DNA of 55,522 nt from Methanospirillum stamsii (GTDB lineage: Archaea; Halobacteriota; Methanomicrobia; Methanomicrobiales; Methanospirillaceae): positions 1 to 55,522 of the forward strand of contig NZ_QGMZ01000041.1 in NCBI RefSeq assembly GCF_003173335.1, given 5' to 3'. Under the pieces are notes generated by a model, which was not told where the DNA came from, did not search any database, and worked only from the letters and a program-made list of their open reading frames with translations. The translations under genes and the position numbers were made by a program. Shown here piece after piece: positions 36,480 through 45,397 of the stretch (within the stretch, counting starts at the first letter, position 1; every line of letters starts with the position of its first letter).

Positions 36480-36960
36480 CGGCCCGGTATTCTATATTTT
36501 TTTACAATTACCCTGAAATGGCCATTTTCAGGACAGAGGGTTATAATCCGATAGATATATAATTCTTTTTTTTGGACGGAGACATCCAATAAGAGAATAC
36601 GTGTTGAAGGGGGTTTACTACCCCCTGAAATGTTGGAGGAATGGATCGCATGATTGCAGTTGATCCGGAACCTGGAGAAAATTTTAGGTCCCTGATGAAC
36701 TGTTACTCCTGTCATCAGAGGATGACGGTGTGATATACTATAGTTATACGTCTGTAGTTATATAATTAACGTATAGCCTTACGGCATATGTCGAAATCAG
36801 TTGGATAAGGGATAAACTTCTGATTATTTTAGGGTTTATCTCTTCTTCAGGTTCCAAAAAAATTATCCGGTTTAACTCTCAAAAAATGATATGGAGCCTG
36901 TAAGACCTTGTCTTTGAATCAGGTTCTTCGGAGTTCAAAAAAAGAAAACTGAATATTGAA
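36480..36960. other. Spacer with two small inverted repeats
   Basis: About 480 bases without a gene. GGGGG (36609-36613), a 7-base loop and CCCCC (36621-36625) form a short hairpin, and TATACGT with ACGTATA frames an AT-rich piece near 36745-36775. A minus-strand frame here (36470-36715) has no family match and no ribosome site. A run of A at 36940-36948 precedes the PEGA gene end. Confidence 0.4.
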
Positions 36961-37371
36961 TTATACCTTTTCTTTTTGTGCAAGAACCGCTTCAATGGTT
37001 TTAACTTCGCCATCAGCCAGGGGAAAAGATGTTGTATAATTGGTATATCCCGGATAGGTCAGGTTTATGGTATAGTCACCGGGAATCAGGCCTGATATTA
37101 CTTTGTTTTTGAGTATCCGGGTAACTCCCATACTTTCATCATTCACAAATATTTCAGCCCCGCCAGGAGTACTGCTGACAGTTAATCCGGTGTTAGGATC
37201 AAATTTCGCATCAAAATATTCGGGATAGTCCATGGAAAAGTTTGTGTTAAGTTTTGTGCCATACTTTCCATAATAATCGGCATAATAATTTCCGGTATCT
37301 GCAGTTCCGGTTCCGATGAGGGTTCCAGTCAGGAATACAAGAACTGCCACACTAAAGATCTTTTTTATCAT
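36961..37371 (-). CDS. Secreted PEGA-domain protein
   Basis: A signal peptide (KKIFSVAVLVFLTGTLIGTG) is followed by a Tyr/Asp-rich linker and a PEGA domain: LTVSSTPGGAEIFVNDESMG, LIPGDYTINLTYPGYTNYT. PEGA is a short beta domain of archaeal and bacterial surface proteins, often S-layer-associated. No gene partner is evident; the next gene on the same strand (38083) is a broken membrane protein 45 bases upstream. Confidence 0.85.
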   Translation of the reverse strand: MIKKIFSVAVLVFLTGTLIGTGTADTGNYYADYYGKYGTKLNTNFSMDYPEYFDAKFDPNTGLTVSSTPGGAEIFVNDESMGVTRILKNKVISGLIPGDYTINLTYPGYTNYTTSFPLADGEVKTIEAVLAQKEKV

Positions 37372-37415
37372 AAGGCTACATACTTTTTTCCTGGAAGATT
37401 ATGAAGTTTCTTCCG

Positions 37416-38083
37416 TTATTTTACCGGATATTCAACTTTCTGGTTGACGGAAACAATCATCTCCTTAATGCGTTCTCCTGCCTTTTCTATTCTGGATAAA
37501 TATTGTCTGATTTTAGTAGTATCTGATGTTTCAAGTTCTTCTATCACAATTGAATTTAATCCCAGTATGATAGTCAATTGATTCAGGAGATCATGTCGGG
37601 TAAGGCTGATGAGAAGGCGGTTTTTTTATTTGCCTGATCAAGAGCCATACTCATCTCAAATAGTTCTGCCAGCCGCTTGTTAAGTTCAACCTTCTGTAAC
37701 CGGTACCTGATGACCTTCTTTTCATATTCTTTCATAGAGATACGGACACCGGTGATTATGAAAAAAAGGCTGATAATAATAAATATCGGTGTTATGAAAG
37801 TTGTAATCAGGAGAGTTCCTCCCATAAACTGGGAAGAGAGATTTGTTATCAGCGAATACATCCCACAAGCAAGTCCAAGGTGGACAAAAATATGGTAATG
37901 CTTAAAGGCAGTAATAAATGTGAGTATTGTAACAAAAAGAAGTGCAAACTCAATAATAATTGAATCCGGAATAGTTATACTACATGCTTTGCATGACAAA
38001 AATTGTATTATTATCGTCACCATGATTGCGATGATAAGAAACAGAGAGATCAAATGACGGTTTTGTCCACTACTATCCGGCAT
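37416..38083 (-). pseudogene. Membrane protein with HisKA-like region, frameshifted in an A-run
   Basis: The N-terminal frame (from ATG 38083) gives several membrane segments (ISLFLIIAIMVTIIIQFLS, IIEFALLFVTILTFITAF, LITTFITPIFIIISLFFII) and a coiled coil. At the seven-A run (T-run near 37620-37626 on the plus strand) it shifts to TAFSSALPDM and stops. The other frame continues as LLISLTRHDLLNQL, then NSIVIEELETSDTTKI, and stops at 37416-37418, a HisKA-like stretch. One extra A restores a single reading frame. Even then there is no HATPase domain, so it would be a truncated kinase or a phosphotransfer partner. Confidence 0.7.
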
Positions 38084-38315
38084 TGTACTTATATTTGTTC
38101 AGAATATGGAAATATTTGAGGATTTATATTTTACAAGATGAGATGTAAGATATGAATAGAATGGTACATCTAATTTTTTTTATCTTGTACTAAAGAAGAA
38201 ATAATCCATGTTATTTGGATTTTTGATATTCATCATCAGGTGATGTATCCGGAACAATAATTAAATAATTATCTGATTTGGGAGTATTTTTCTCCTCAAA
38301 GATCAATGAGATGGT

Positions 38316-40019
38316 ATGCAGCTGAGAATCAGTCTGTTTCTCATTTTTATAATAATCTGTCTGGTCTGTGGATGTACTTCACAAAACCTCTCAACAGATT
38401 TGAACAAACCTCCTGTTGTGAGTGAGCAAAAGGATGCACCTGTAGATCTGGATAACCTATTAAGAATCAATCCGGAAAATCCTGACCTTTGGTATGCTAA
38501 AGCGGACCTGTTCTTTGCCAATGGAGATATTCAACAGGCATTTGAAGCGATTACAAAGGCCTCTGAATTAAGTCCTGAAAATGCAACTATTCTCCTCTTC
38601 AGAGCCAAAACACTCATTGCACTTGGAGACAAGGGACGGGCGGTACGGGATCTGTATACGGTTTTAGACCTGATTCCCGGGAATGAAACGGCTCTCGAGT
38701 TCCTCTCTTCAGTCCAGAGTAATATATCACCTCTTTCATATATCCAGGTTGAACATGATCTCCTCATAGATCCAAACAGTACCTGGTCAGCATTTAACAA
38801 AGGTAGATTCCTGTATGAAGAAAAGAAATACTCCGATGCAATCCCCTGGTTTGAGAAAGCAGTAGCCATCGATCCTGAAAATAGTGCTGCATGGTATTTC
38901 ACCGGTTCATCCCTGATAGAACTTGGAAGGAGTATCGATGCAATAACGTCACTCAGGAAGGCAATTGTCCTTGATCCCTCCAATGCCGGAGCATATTATG
39001 AACTCGGACGTGCATTTGAAAAGCAGGGGAACAAAACTGCTGCAGAGGAGAATTATGCACTCTCCCTTAAGATAAATCCGGATAATGACTGGGCCAGGTA
39101 TGTATATGGTAAAAACCTGGCAAAGTCAGGTGATTATGAAAATGCGATAAAAGAACTCGATACCAGCCTTTCACGAACACCATGTCAGGCGGAAGCATGG
39201 TATGAATTATCACGTGCTTATCTGCAAAATGGGAATACCTCGAAAGCGTTGGATGCAATCGGTATGGCTTTGCAGATAGATGCATATTCTCCGGATTATC
39301 ATACACAATATCTTGCAGCCCAGGCCCAGGCAGATCCGGCAGCATGGTCGTCAGAAAAAGTCCTGGCAAAATTAGACTCTAATCCCAATAATGGGACATA
39401 CTGGTTTTACTCCGGTGCAATAGCATACCATGACATGAGGTATAATGATGCCCTGACTGATCTAAACAAAGCCGTAACCCTTTACCCTCTGAATGCTCAG
39501 GCATGGTACTACCGGGGAATGAGCGAATATGAATTGGGACTGTACCAGGATGCATTATGCAGTTTTGATAAGACAATTATCCTGGACCCTGGAAATGCCT
39601 GGGCGTATTATTACCGGGGGGATATCCTTCAAAAACTCGGGCAATGTGACTATGCAATCCCTTATCTCAGCAGAAGCAGTCAGCTTGATCCATCCATCCC
39701 CTGGACATACTATGTAAAAGGGAACTGTTATCTGAACCAGAGCCGGTATTCTCTGGCTGCAGAAGAATTCGATAGATCAATCGACAAATATCCATGCAAC
39801 CGGTGGGCCTGGTTCTTTGGAGGACAGAGTTATTACTATCTTGGGAATTTCCCGGTTGCCTATGAATATTTCACAAAAGCATTGACATTTGATCCGGGGA
39901 ATGAAGAGTTTAAGAGATGGAAGGTAAAAGCCGGTGCAGAAGGGAATAATCCGGATGAGGCAATTTCTTACTACAACCTGACTCTTCCCTTTGGGGCCGG
40001 GGCCTGTAATCTCACCTGA
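38316..40019 (+). CDS. TPR-repeat lipoprotein
   Basis: A lipobox-type signal (FLIFIIICLVCGCTSQNLST) suggests anchoring by the Cys in VCGC. After a short linker come about 14 TPR units (AWYFTGSSLIELGRSIDAIT, AWYYRGMSEYELGLYQDALC, AWYYRGDILQKLGQCDYAIP). TPR arrays organise protein complexes; on the cell surface they are often part of polysaccharide or S-layer machinery. The gene converges with the GT2 gene, stops only 5 bases apart, and so may be related in function. The length of 567 aa looks complete. Confidence 0.9.
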   Translation: MQLRISLFLIFIIICLVCGCTSQNLSTDLNKPPVVSEQKDAPVDLDNLLRINPENPDLWYAKADLFFANGDIQQAFEAITKASELSPENATILLFRAKTLIALGDKGRAVRDLYTVLDLIPGNETALEFLSSVQSNISPLSYIQVEHDLLIDPNSTWSAFNKGRFLYEEKKYSDAIPWFEKAVAIDPENSAAWYFTGSSLIELGRSIDAITSLRKAIVLDPSNAGAYYELGRAFEKQGNKTAAEENYALSLKINPDNDWARYVYGKNLAKSGDYENAIKELDTSLSRTPCQAEAWYELSRAYLQNGNTSKALDAIGMALQIDAYSPDYHTQYLAAQAQADPAAWSSEKVLAKLDSNPNNGTYWFYSGAIAYHDMRYNDALTDLNKAVTLYPLNAQAWYYRGMSEYELGLYQDALCSFDKTIILDPGNAWAYYYRGDILQKLGQCDYAIPYLSRSSQLDPSIPWTYYVKGNCYLNQSRYSLAAEEFDRSIDKYPCNRWAWFFGGQSYYYLGNFPVAYEYFTKALTFDPGNEEFKRWKVKAGAEGNNPDEAISYYNLTLPFGAGACNLT

Positions 40020-40024
40020 ATATT

Positions 40025-42574
40025 TTATACCGTAGAATTCATGACCGGAACTTTTGCTCCGGTCTGGTATACCCTGAAAATATTCACCGTAGTTCTATTT
40101 TCTCCACCGTCTATGGAAAGAGATCCGGGAATTGATAATAATTTGAATTGTCTCATGTTACCCGAGTCACTCCCAAGGAGAATCTCGTAATAATTATCCG
40201 CCGGAATCTCCTCCTCCGCAGTGATGATAATCTGGTTTACCCGGGGATCATACCGGAGCAAAAGGCCTGGTTCCAAGGGCGATGATATGGCCTGAACAGG
40301 TCTATTCTTCCCGAGAAGAGTTGGAGATGGCGTAACCTTCGTTAATTCAGGTTTTTGAGTTACGAGTGGAGGAGGGGTTGAAGAAGGATTTGGAAGGGTT
40401 TCATAATTGAGTAATCGAACCTCTTCTCCTGCTTTATATTCATGGTAGGGTTTCAATACCTGGGCAAGTCCGGGAACCTGGGTTACTGTGATATGGTCTG
40501 AAATCGGTTTGTACTCAATAACTCCAAAGATAATCAATGCAAAGAGTATGAAGAGAATAGTAAGTCCTAGAGAGAGACCTACCTGGGTTGCTGTAGCATG
40601 CCTGGTTCCCCGGTCAAAATCCGGTGATTTCACTTCAATCCATGTTACCGGACGTGAAAACCGCTCCGGATGTTCAATGATCAATTGTTCCTGAATTACC
40701 TCGGTTCCATGACTTGTCTTCTCCCACTTGTAGGGCTTAAATATTAACTGGAGCGTTCCTTTCCAGGCCCCTATGCTCATCAGAATCCAGTATGCCGGAG
40801 AAAAGAATGCATACAGGAGCAGATCATATTGTTTTTCTTTATAAGTTGCAACCATCATCATACTGAGGAAAAAGAGGTTTCCTATCAGTAAATTAAATAC
40901 CGCAATAGCTGCAAAAGGCCAAAAATTAAACCATCCGGAGAAGTAATTCGGAACAAAAAATGCCGCGATAAAAACCAGCCAGAGAAACAGATTCATTAAG
41001 GGAAGATAGAAGTTCCCCCCAAATCCGGTCTGGAAAATCAGGAAATTCTTAAATCCTATATCTTTAAAAACCCGTATCGGATGCCTCATCGTGACAAACC
41101 AGGTGATAACAAATCCCTTTACCCACCGTGATCGCTGCTTTATCCATGACGGAACCTTTGTAACCGCTTCCTCATAGGTATGGGAGTTTAAAACACCGGT
41201 GTGCAGTTTTTTCCGTGCAATCCGCATCCCTAAGTCGGCATCTTCTGTGACATTGTACGGGTCCCAGGCACCAAGTTCTTTCAGGGTTTTCATCCGGAAA
41301 TGATTGCTGGTCCCGCCGAGTGGGATAGGAGCATCAATTTTATCAAGCCCCTGTATATAAAAGTCATAATAATAAGAATATTCAATGGAGAACCATCTGG
41401 TAAGCAGATTTTTCCGGGCATTATAAAAGTTAAGGAGGCACTGGACACAGGCGTATTTGTCACCAAGACGGTTAAAGGCAATAACGACTTTTTTCAGCTG
41501 GTCACGGTCAGGAAAATCTTCTGCATCATAAATGACAACAAATTCTCCCCTGGACCGCTTTAGTCCATAATTACAGGCACGTGGCTTGGTCTTGATTTCT
41601 GCATTCGGGATGACCACCGGATGAAAAATACTTAAAAATGAATGATATTCGGCCTCTGACATCGGAGATATTATCTCTTCTATATTTCCAAAGAGGCCTA
41701 GTTTTCTTGCCTTATTAAGAGTTTCAGTATCCTCTTCTTCCATGAGGATCTTTACATCCAGTTTGTCCCGTGGATAATTGATATTTGAAATGTTTTGTAA
41801 AATATGGGGAAGCATCTCCTGTTCATGGAACAACGGAACTAATACCGTATATACCGGGAGATCCTCGTCTTTTAATTCTTTTACATCATCATCAGAGATG
41901 TAGATAACTTTTTTTGTACCGGCCAGTCCTTCAAGTGAGATATAAAACTTGATAGGATTCATGACAAAATATGCAATATTTGTGATGGTAAAGAAGACAA
42001 ATAACCAGAAATACGGGTTAGATATGACAAGGACTGCAGCAATCAGTAATCCGATGATGATTGCCGCTTTTTGCCAGGGGAGTAATATCCGGTATGCAGA
42101 TTCGTCCGGCGAACGATTGACCAGTTCACTTAATGCACTGTACGCATGAGGGCCCTGATAACTCACATCAGTAACTGCCAGAACAGCATTGAGAGGAGTG
42201 ACCACTCTCTCTATCTTTTTCCCGAAAAGATCCTCCATTCTTTTAAATAATGGAGTATCAAGTGGATTTGCGGTTGCTATCTTTAAATATGAGGGCTTGG
42301 ATTCAAGCAGGACAATGAACGCCTGGTCTCCGATTGCATAGGGAAGGATGGATCCAACCTGGGGCCGGGTAAGAAGAAAATCCGCTTCCATAAAGGAAAG
42401 CCCCATCCGGTTTGCCAAAAATGCATAAAAATCATCAGGGACAGAAATTCGGAATTTTTTTATTGCAGGAATAATCATTTCAAGAGTGATTTCAGGATCT
42501 TCAAGTAATACGGTATTGGGGACATCCATCTCCTGAAGGGTTTTTATTAATTCATCCTTTGTTATATCACTCAT
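40025..42574 (-). CDS. Family 2 glycosyltransferase with N-terminal T2SSE_N-like domain
   Basis: The N-terminal 150 residues match the GspE/MshE N-terminal fold (LANRMGLSFMEADFLLTRPQ, LKIATANPLDTPLFKRMEDL). Two membrane helices follow, then a processive GT2 domain with VYTVLVPLFHEQEMLP, DAEDFPDRD, TEDADLGMR and the QRSRWVKG motif, then more membrane helices (IFQTGFGGNFYLPLMNLFLW). A proline-rich linker leads to a C-terminal beta domain. It probably polymerises and exports a polysaccharide at the membrane. It is third in the operon kinase-receiver-GT2, 14 bases after the receiver gene. Confidence 0.88.
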   Translation of the reverse strand: MSDITKDELIKTLQEMDVPNTVLLEDPEITLEMIIPAIKKFRISVPDDFYAFLANRMGLSFMEADFLLTRPQVGSILPYAIGDQAFIVLLESKPSYLKIATANPLDTPLFKRMEDLFGKKIERVVTPLNAVLAVTDVSYQGPHAYSALSELVNRSPDESAYRILLPWQKAAIIIGLLIAAVLVISNPYFWLFVFFTITNIAYFVMNPIKFYISLEGLAGTKKVIYISDDDVKELKDEDLPVYTVLVPLFHEQEMLPHILQNISNINYPRDKLDVKILMEEEDTETLNKARKLGLFGNIEEIISPMSEAEYHSFLSIFHPVVIPNAEIKTKPRACNYGLKRSRGEFVVIYDAEDFPDRDQLKKVVIAFNRLGDKYACVQCLLNFYNARKNLLTRWFSIEYSYYYDFYIQGLDKIDAPIPLGGTSNHFRMKTLKELGAWDPYNVTEDADLGMRIARKKLHTGVLNSHTYEEAVTKVPSWIKQRSRWVKGFVITWFVTMRHPIRVFKDIGFKNFLIFQTGFGGNFYLPLMNLFLWLVFIAAFFVPNYFSGWFNFWPFAAIAVFNLLIGNLFFLSMMMVATYKEKQYDLLLYAFFSPAYWILMSIGAWKGTLQLIFKPYKWEKTSHGTEVIQEQLIIEHPERFSRPVTWIEVKSPDFDRGTRHATATQVGLSLGLTILFILFALIIFGVIEYKPISDHITVTQVPGLAQVLKPYHEYKAGEEVRLLNYETLPNPSSTPPPLVTQKPELTKVTPSPTLLGKNRPVQAISSPLEPGLLLRYDPRVNQIIITAEEEIPADNYYEILLGSDSGNMRQFKLLSIPGSLSIDGGENRTTVNIFRVYQTGAKVPVMNSTV

Positions 42575-42588
42575 GATGTGTCACATTC

Positions 42589-43020
42589 TCATTTGAGAGA
42601 GAGTAATCGCTCTTCTAAAAATTCAGCAACCTTCTCACCATCCAACTCTGCTTCCTTCTCCTGTTCGTTAAGTTTTTCCTTGATTTTTTCGATGAGATCC
42701 TTCGGGTTTACTGGTTTCATAAGGTATCCGTCTGCTCCGGCATTTAAAGAAAAGACTGAATTGTCAAGGCTGGCATAACCGGTCACCATGATTTTTTTCA
42801 TACCTGGACGGAGTTTATGGGCTTTTACCAGTAACTCTGTCCCTTCCATATCCGGAAGCTTGATGTCAAATATGGCAAGATGGAAAAAATCATTCTCGAT
42901 TTTTAAAAGTGCCTCTTCGCCCGTCAATGCAGTATCAACTTCATATCCTTCAAGTTCAAGAATTTGTTTTGAACTGTCCAGAATTGCCGGGTCATCATCA
43001 ACATAAAGAATTCTTTTCAT
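42589..43020 (-). CDS. Single-domain response regulator
   Basis: A receiver domain with the acidic pair in LYVDDD, phosphoacceptor Asp52 in FDIKLPDMEG, Thr in MVTGYAS and Lys in LMKPVNPKD; the switch residues are all present. A short coiled-coil tail follows (EKIKEKLNEQEKEAELDGEK). There is no DNA-binding output, so it likely acts on a partner, probably the adjacent GT2 or its kinase. It lies 24 bases after the kinase gene and 14 bases before GT2. Confidence 0.9.
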   Translation of the reverse strand: MKRILYVDDDPAILDSSKQILELEGYEVDTALTGEEALLKIENDFFHLAIFDIKLPDMEGTELLVKAHKLRPGMKKIMVTGYASLDNSVFSLNAGADGYLMKPVNPKDLIEKIKEKLNEQEKEAELDGEKVAEFLEERLLSLK

Positions 43021-43044
43021 TGTTATACTCCCATTATATAATTT

Positions 43045-44217
43045 CTAAACCGGTAAATTTACCTCAAAGGCTGTACCTTTTGAAGATGTTTCTTTTAGAG
43101 ATATTGTTCCTCCCTGTGCTTCAATCAGTCGTTTACAGACAGCAAGACCAAGACCGGTTCCTTTTGGTTTTGTCGTGTAAAGAGGATCAAAAATTCTTGC
43201 CTTTACACCCTCGGGAATACCTATTCCGGTATCTGAAATGAATATACTGATATTATCTGATTTCAAGCCCGCCTTTACGGTCAATACTCCACCTTTCTGC
43301 ATAGCCTGAATTGCATTAGTGATAATATTTTCCATGACTTTCATGAATAATAAGCGATCTACCCTGATCCTGATACCTGATTCAATCTCTTTTATGACTG
43401 TTATTGAATCCGGAGGTGATAATTTGAGAATAAGGTCTTCAAAAAGGGGTTCAAGATTGGTAATCTCTCTCTCAGGAGTAATAACCCGTGAATAATCCTG
43501 CAGGTCTGATATTATCTTGTTCAGGTATAATATTTCTCCCCCAATCCGGTTAAAAATATCACGAATTCCATATTTCATTAAAATTGAATGTTCTTCTGGA
43601 GACATTTTGTTTAAGGCGGAATCCAGAATATATTGCATGTTAGTGATTACCTGAAGTGGATTTCGCATATCATGGCCAATCATCGTTGCAACTTCACCAA
43701 TGACTGCATAACGCTGTGCCTCTTGTAATTGTCTGGTTCTTTCTTCTACTAATTCTTCCAGATGCCGGGTGTATAATTCAAGACGGTTGCGAGTCCGGAA
43801 TAATTCTATTGATTGAGCTATTTTTTGAGATAGTTCATTGAAAATGATGTTGATGTCATTTTTTATAGATGATTCATCGGTTGGATTCTGAGCAAAAGTA
43901 GTTAATATTTCACGGTCACGGTCTGTAATATTAAATAGTTGAAAGGGAATGTTAATGCCAGATTGTTGAAGGTTGAGGTGTAGATTGATGGCATCTGTAT
44001 CATCCAGATCATAGTCAGACAAAATGAGATCAAATGATTCTTTATTGACAATATCTATTGCTTCCCTTCCGGTAGGGCATACATGAACATGAAGGAGACT
44101 GGGCATTTCAAGATATTTTTTAGTTACTGCTCCAATTGGTTTTGAGCTAATAACTAAAAGTATGTGAAATTTTTCCTCATCGGATATTTCGGATAGATAT
44201 TCTGGTATGGACGTCAT
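43045..44217 (-). CDS. Sensor histidine kinase with receiver-like N-terminal domain
   Basis: Residues 15-120 resemble a receiver domain (FHILLVISSKPIGAVTKKYL, ILSDYDLDDTD) but lack the usual Lys segment. A coiled coil (ELYTRHLEELVEERTRQLQE) leads to a HisKA domain (MIGHDMRNPLQVITN, His phosphoacceptor) and HATPase (ENIITNAIQAMQKGG, ISDTGIGIPEGVKARIF, GTGLGLAVCKRLIE). ATGs at 44262 and 44217 are possible; the second is chosen as the domain starts soon after. It is upstream of the receiver and GT2 in one operon, and divergent from the GH26-like gene 81 bases away. Confidence 0.88.
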   Translation of the reverse strand: MTSIPEYLSEISDEEKFHILLVISSKPIGAVTKKYLEMPSLLHVHVCPTGREAIDIVNKESFDLILSDYDLDDTDAINLHLNLQQSGINIPFQLFNITDRDREILTTFAQNPTDESSIKNDINIIFNELSQKIAQSIELFRTRNRLELYTRHLEELVEERTRQLQEAQRYAVIGEVATMIGHDMRNPLQVITNMQYILDSALNKMSPEEHSILMKYGIRDIFNRIGGEILYLNKIISDLQDYSRVITPEREITNLEPLFEDLILKLSPPDSITVIKEIESGIRIRVDRLLFMKVMENIITNAIQAMQKGGVLTVKAGLKSDNISIFISDTGIGIPEGVKARIFDPLYTTKPKGTGLGLAVCKRLIEAQGGTISLKETSSKGTAFEVNLPV

Positions 44218-44298
44218 TATGGTGAACTCATACAGAACCTGCATACTTACATAAACCGGCATCCATATTGTATCTTGGGTATGGTACCATCTTGTTCA

Positions 44299-45384
44299 AT
44301 GAAGAAAAAGCTCATCGTTCATGTTAACTCTAAATCCAGTTTTTTTCATTGTTCCGGGTTGGTTATTTTCTCAATGTTCCTGATTTTTTGTTCCATTACC
44401 GAGGGAAGCATGCAGGAATTATGTATTCCTGGAAATGGCACACTCTGGAATGGTGCTTTTACTCCGGTAGAATATCATATGAATGAGATGGATATTTCTG
44501 ATGAGAGTATCAGTTCATATATTCATCACACCGGCAAACCTCTGGCAATCATATGCTTTTCTCATGAATGGAGTTTAAATCGTAGGTTTCCTGCTGATCA
44601 GGCAAGCACCATTCATTCCTTTGGTGCGATACCCTACATTCGGTTAATGCTCCGGACGGACAATAAACAATACCAGCCTGAGCCTTTTTACACCCTGAAA
44701 CGGATCAGAGACGGTTATTATGATTCAGATTTACGGGCTTTTGCACGAGATGCCCGTGATGTTTCATATCCGATTCTTATTGAATATGGAACTGAAATGA
44801 ATGGGTGGTGGTTTTCCTGGAATGGGTACTGGACCGGAAAGGCGGAAGGAACAGAGTTATTTAAATCAGCCTACAGGCATATTATCGATGTTATGGATGA
44901 GGAAGGGGCGAATAATCTATATTGGGTCTTCCATATGAACTGGCATTCAAATCCTGAAGAATCCTGGAATGCCCCGGATAATTACTACCCTGGTGATGAG
45001 TATATTGATATCGTTGGTGTATCAGTATACGGAGCGCTGACCCGGTTTGAAAACGGAACGCTTTCCTTTTCAGAGATGATGAATATCGGATACAAGGAAG
45101 CGAAAAATATTTCCCCCGCAAAACCGGTTATTCTTTCTGAGATAGGAACTGACTTACATAATTGTAACACTCCTGCATACCCTTGGATTGAGGAGGTATT
45201 TTTATCCCTGGCTAAAAACAGTTGGCCTGACCTTATTGGGTATGTATGGTGGAATGCCGGATGGCCAATAGATTCCAATTACCGTAATAATACCACCATG
45301 CGGATTGAAGAAGACCCTGACATTCAGGTTCTGTTCCGGAAATATCTGGCAAGGGATACAGTTTTGGGAAAAGTCTGTGGATAA
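44299..45384 (+). CDS. Secreted GH26-like glycoside hydrolase (mannanase/exopolysaccharide hydrolase type)
   Basis: A signal segment (FHCSGLVIFSMFLIFCSITE) precedes a TIM-barrel domain with the family marks LIEYGTEMNGWWFSWNG (Glu as acid/base) and VILSEIGTD (Glu as nucleophile), and the aromatic ends DIVGVSVYG and YVWWNAGW. GH26 members usually show HEMNG; here it is TEMNG, so specificity may differ. The start ATG at 44299 is chosen over the upstream TTG. The divergent position next to the kinase-receiver-GT2 operon suggests hydrolysis or trimming of the same polysaccharide. Confidence 0.8.
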   Translation: MKKKLIVHVNSKSSFFHCSGLVIFSMFLIFCSITEGSMQELCIPGNGTLWNGAFTPVEYHMNEMDISDESISSYIHHTGKPLAIICFSHEWSLNRRFPADQASTIHSFGAIPYIRLMLRTDNKQYQPEPFYTLKRIRDGYYDSDLRAFARDARDVSYPILIEYGTEMNGWWFSWNGYWTGKAEGTELFKSAYRHIIDVMDEEGANNLYWVFHMNWHSNPEESWNAPDNYYPGDEYIDIVGVSVYGALTRFENGTLSFSEMMNIGYKEAKNISPAKPVILSEIGTDLHNCNTPAYPWIEEVFLSLAKNSWPDLIGYVWWNAGWPIDSNYRNNTTMRIEEDPDIQVLFRKYLARDTVLGKVCG

Positions 45385-45397
45385 TTTTTTGAATTTA

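Noticed and set aside
36470-36715. Minus-strand frame of 81 codons overlapping the hepT stop
   Set aside because: It begins and ends without plausible signals and looks like chance.
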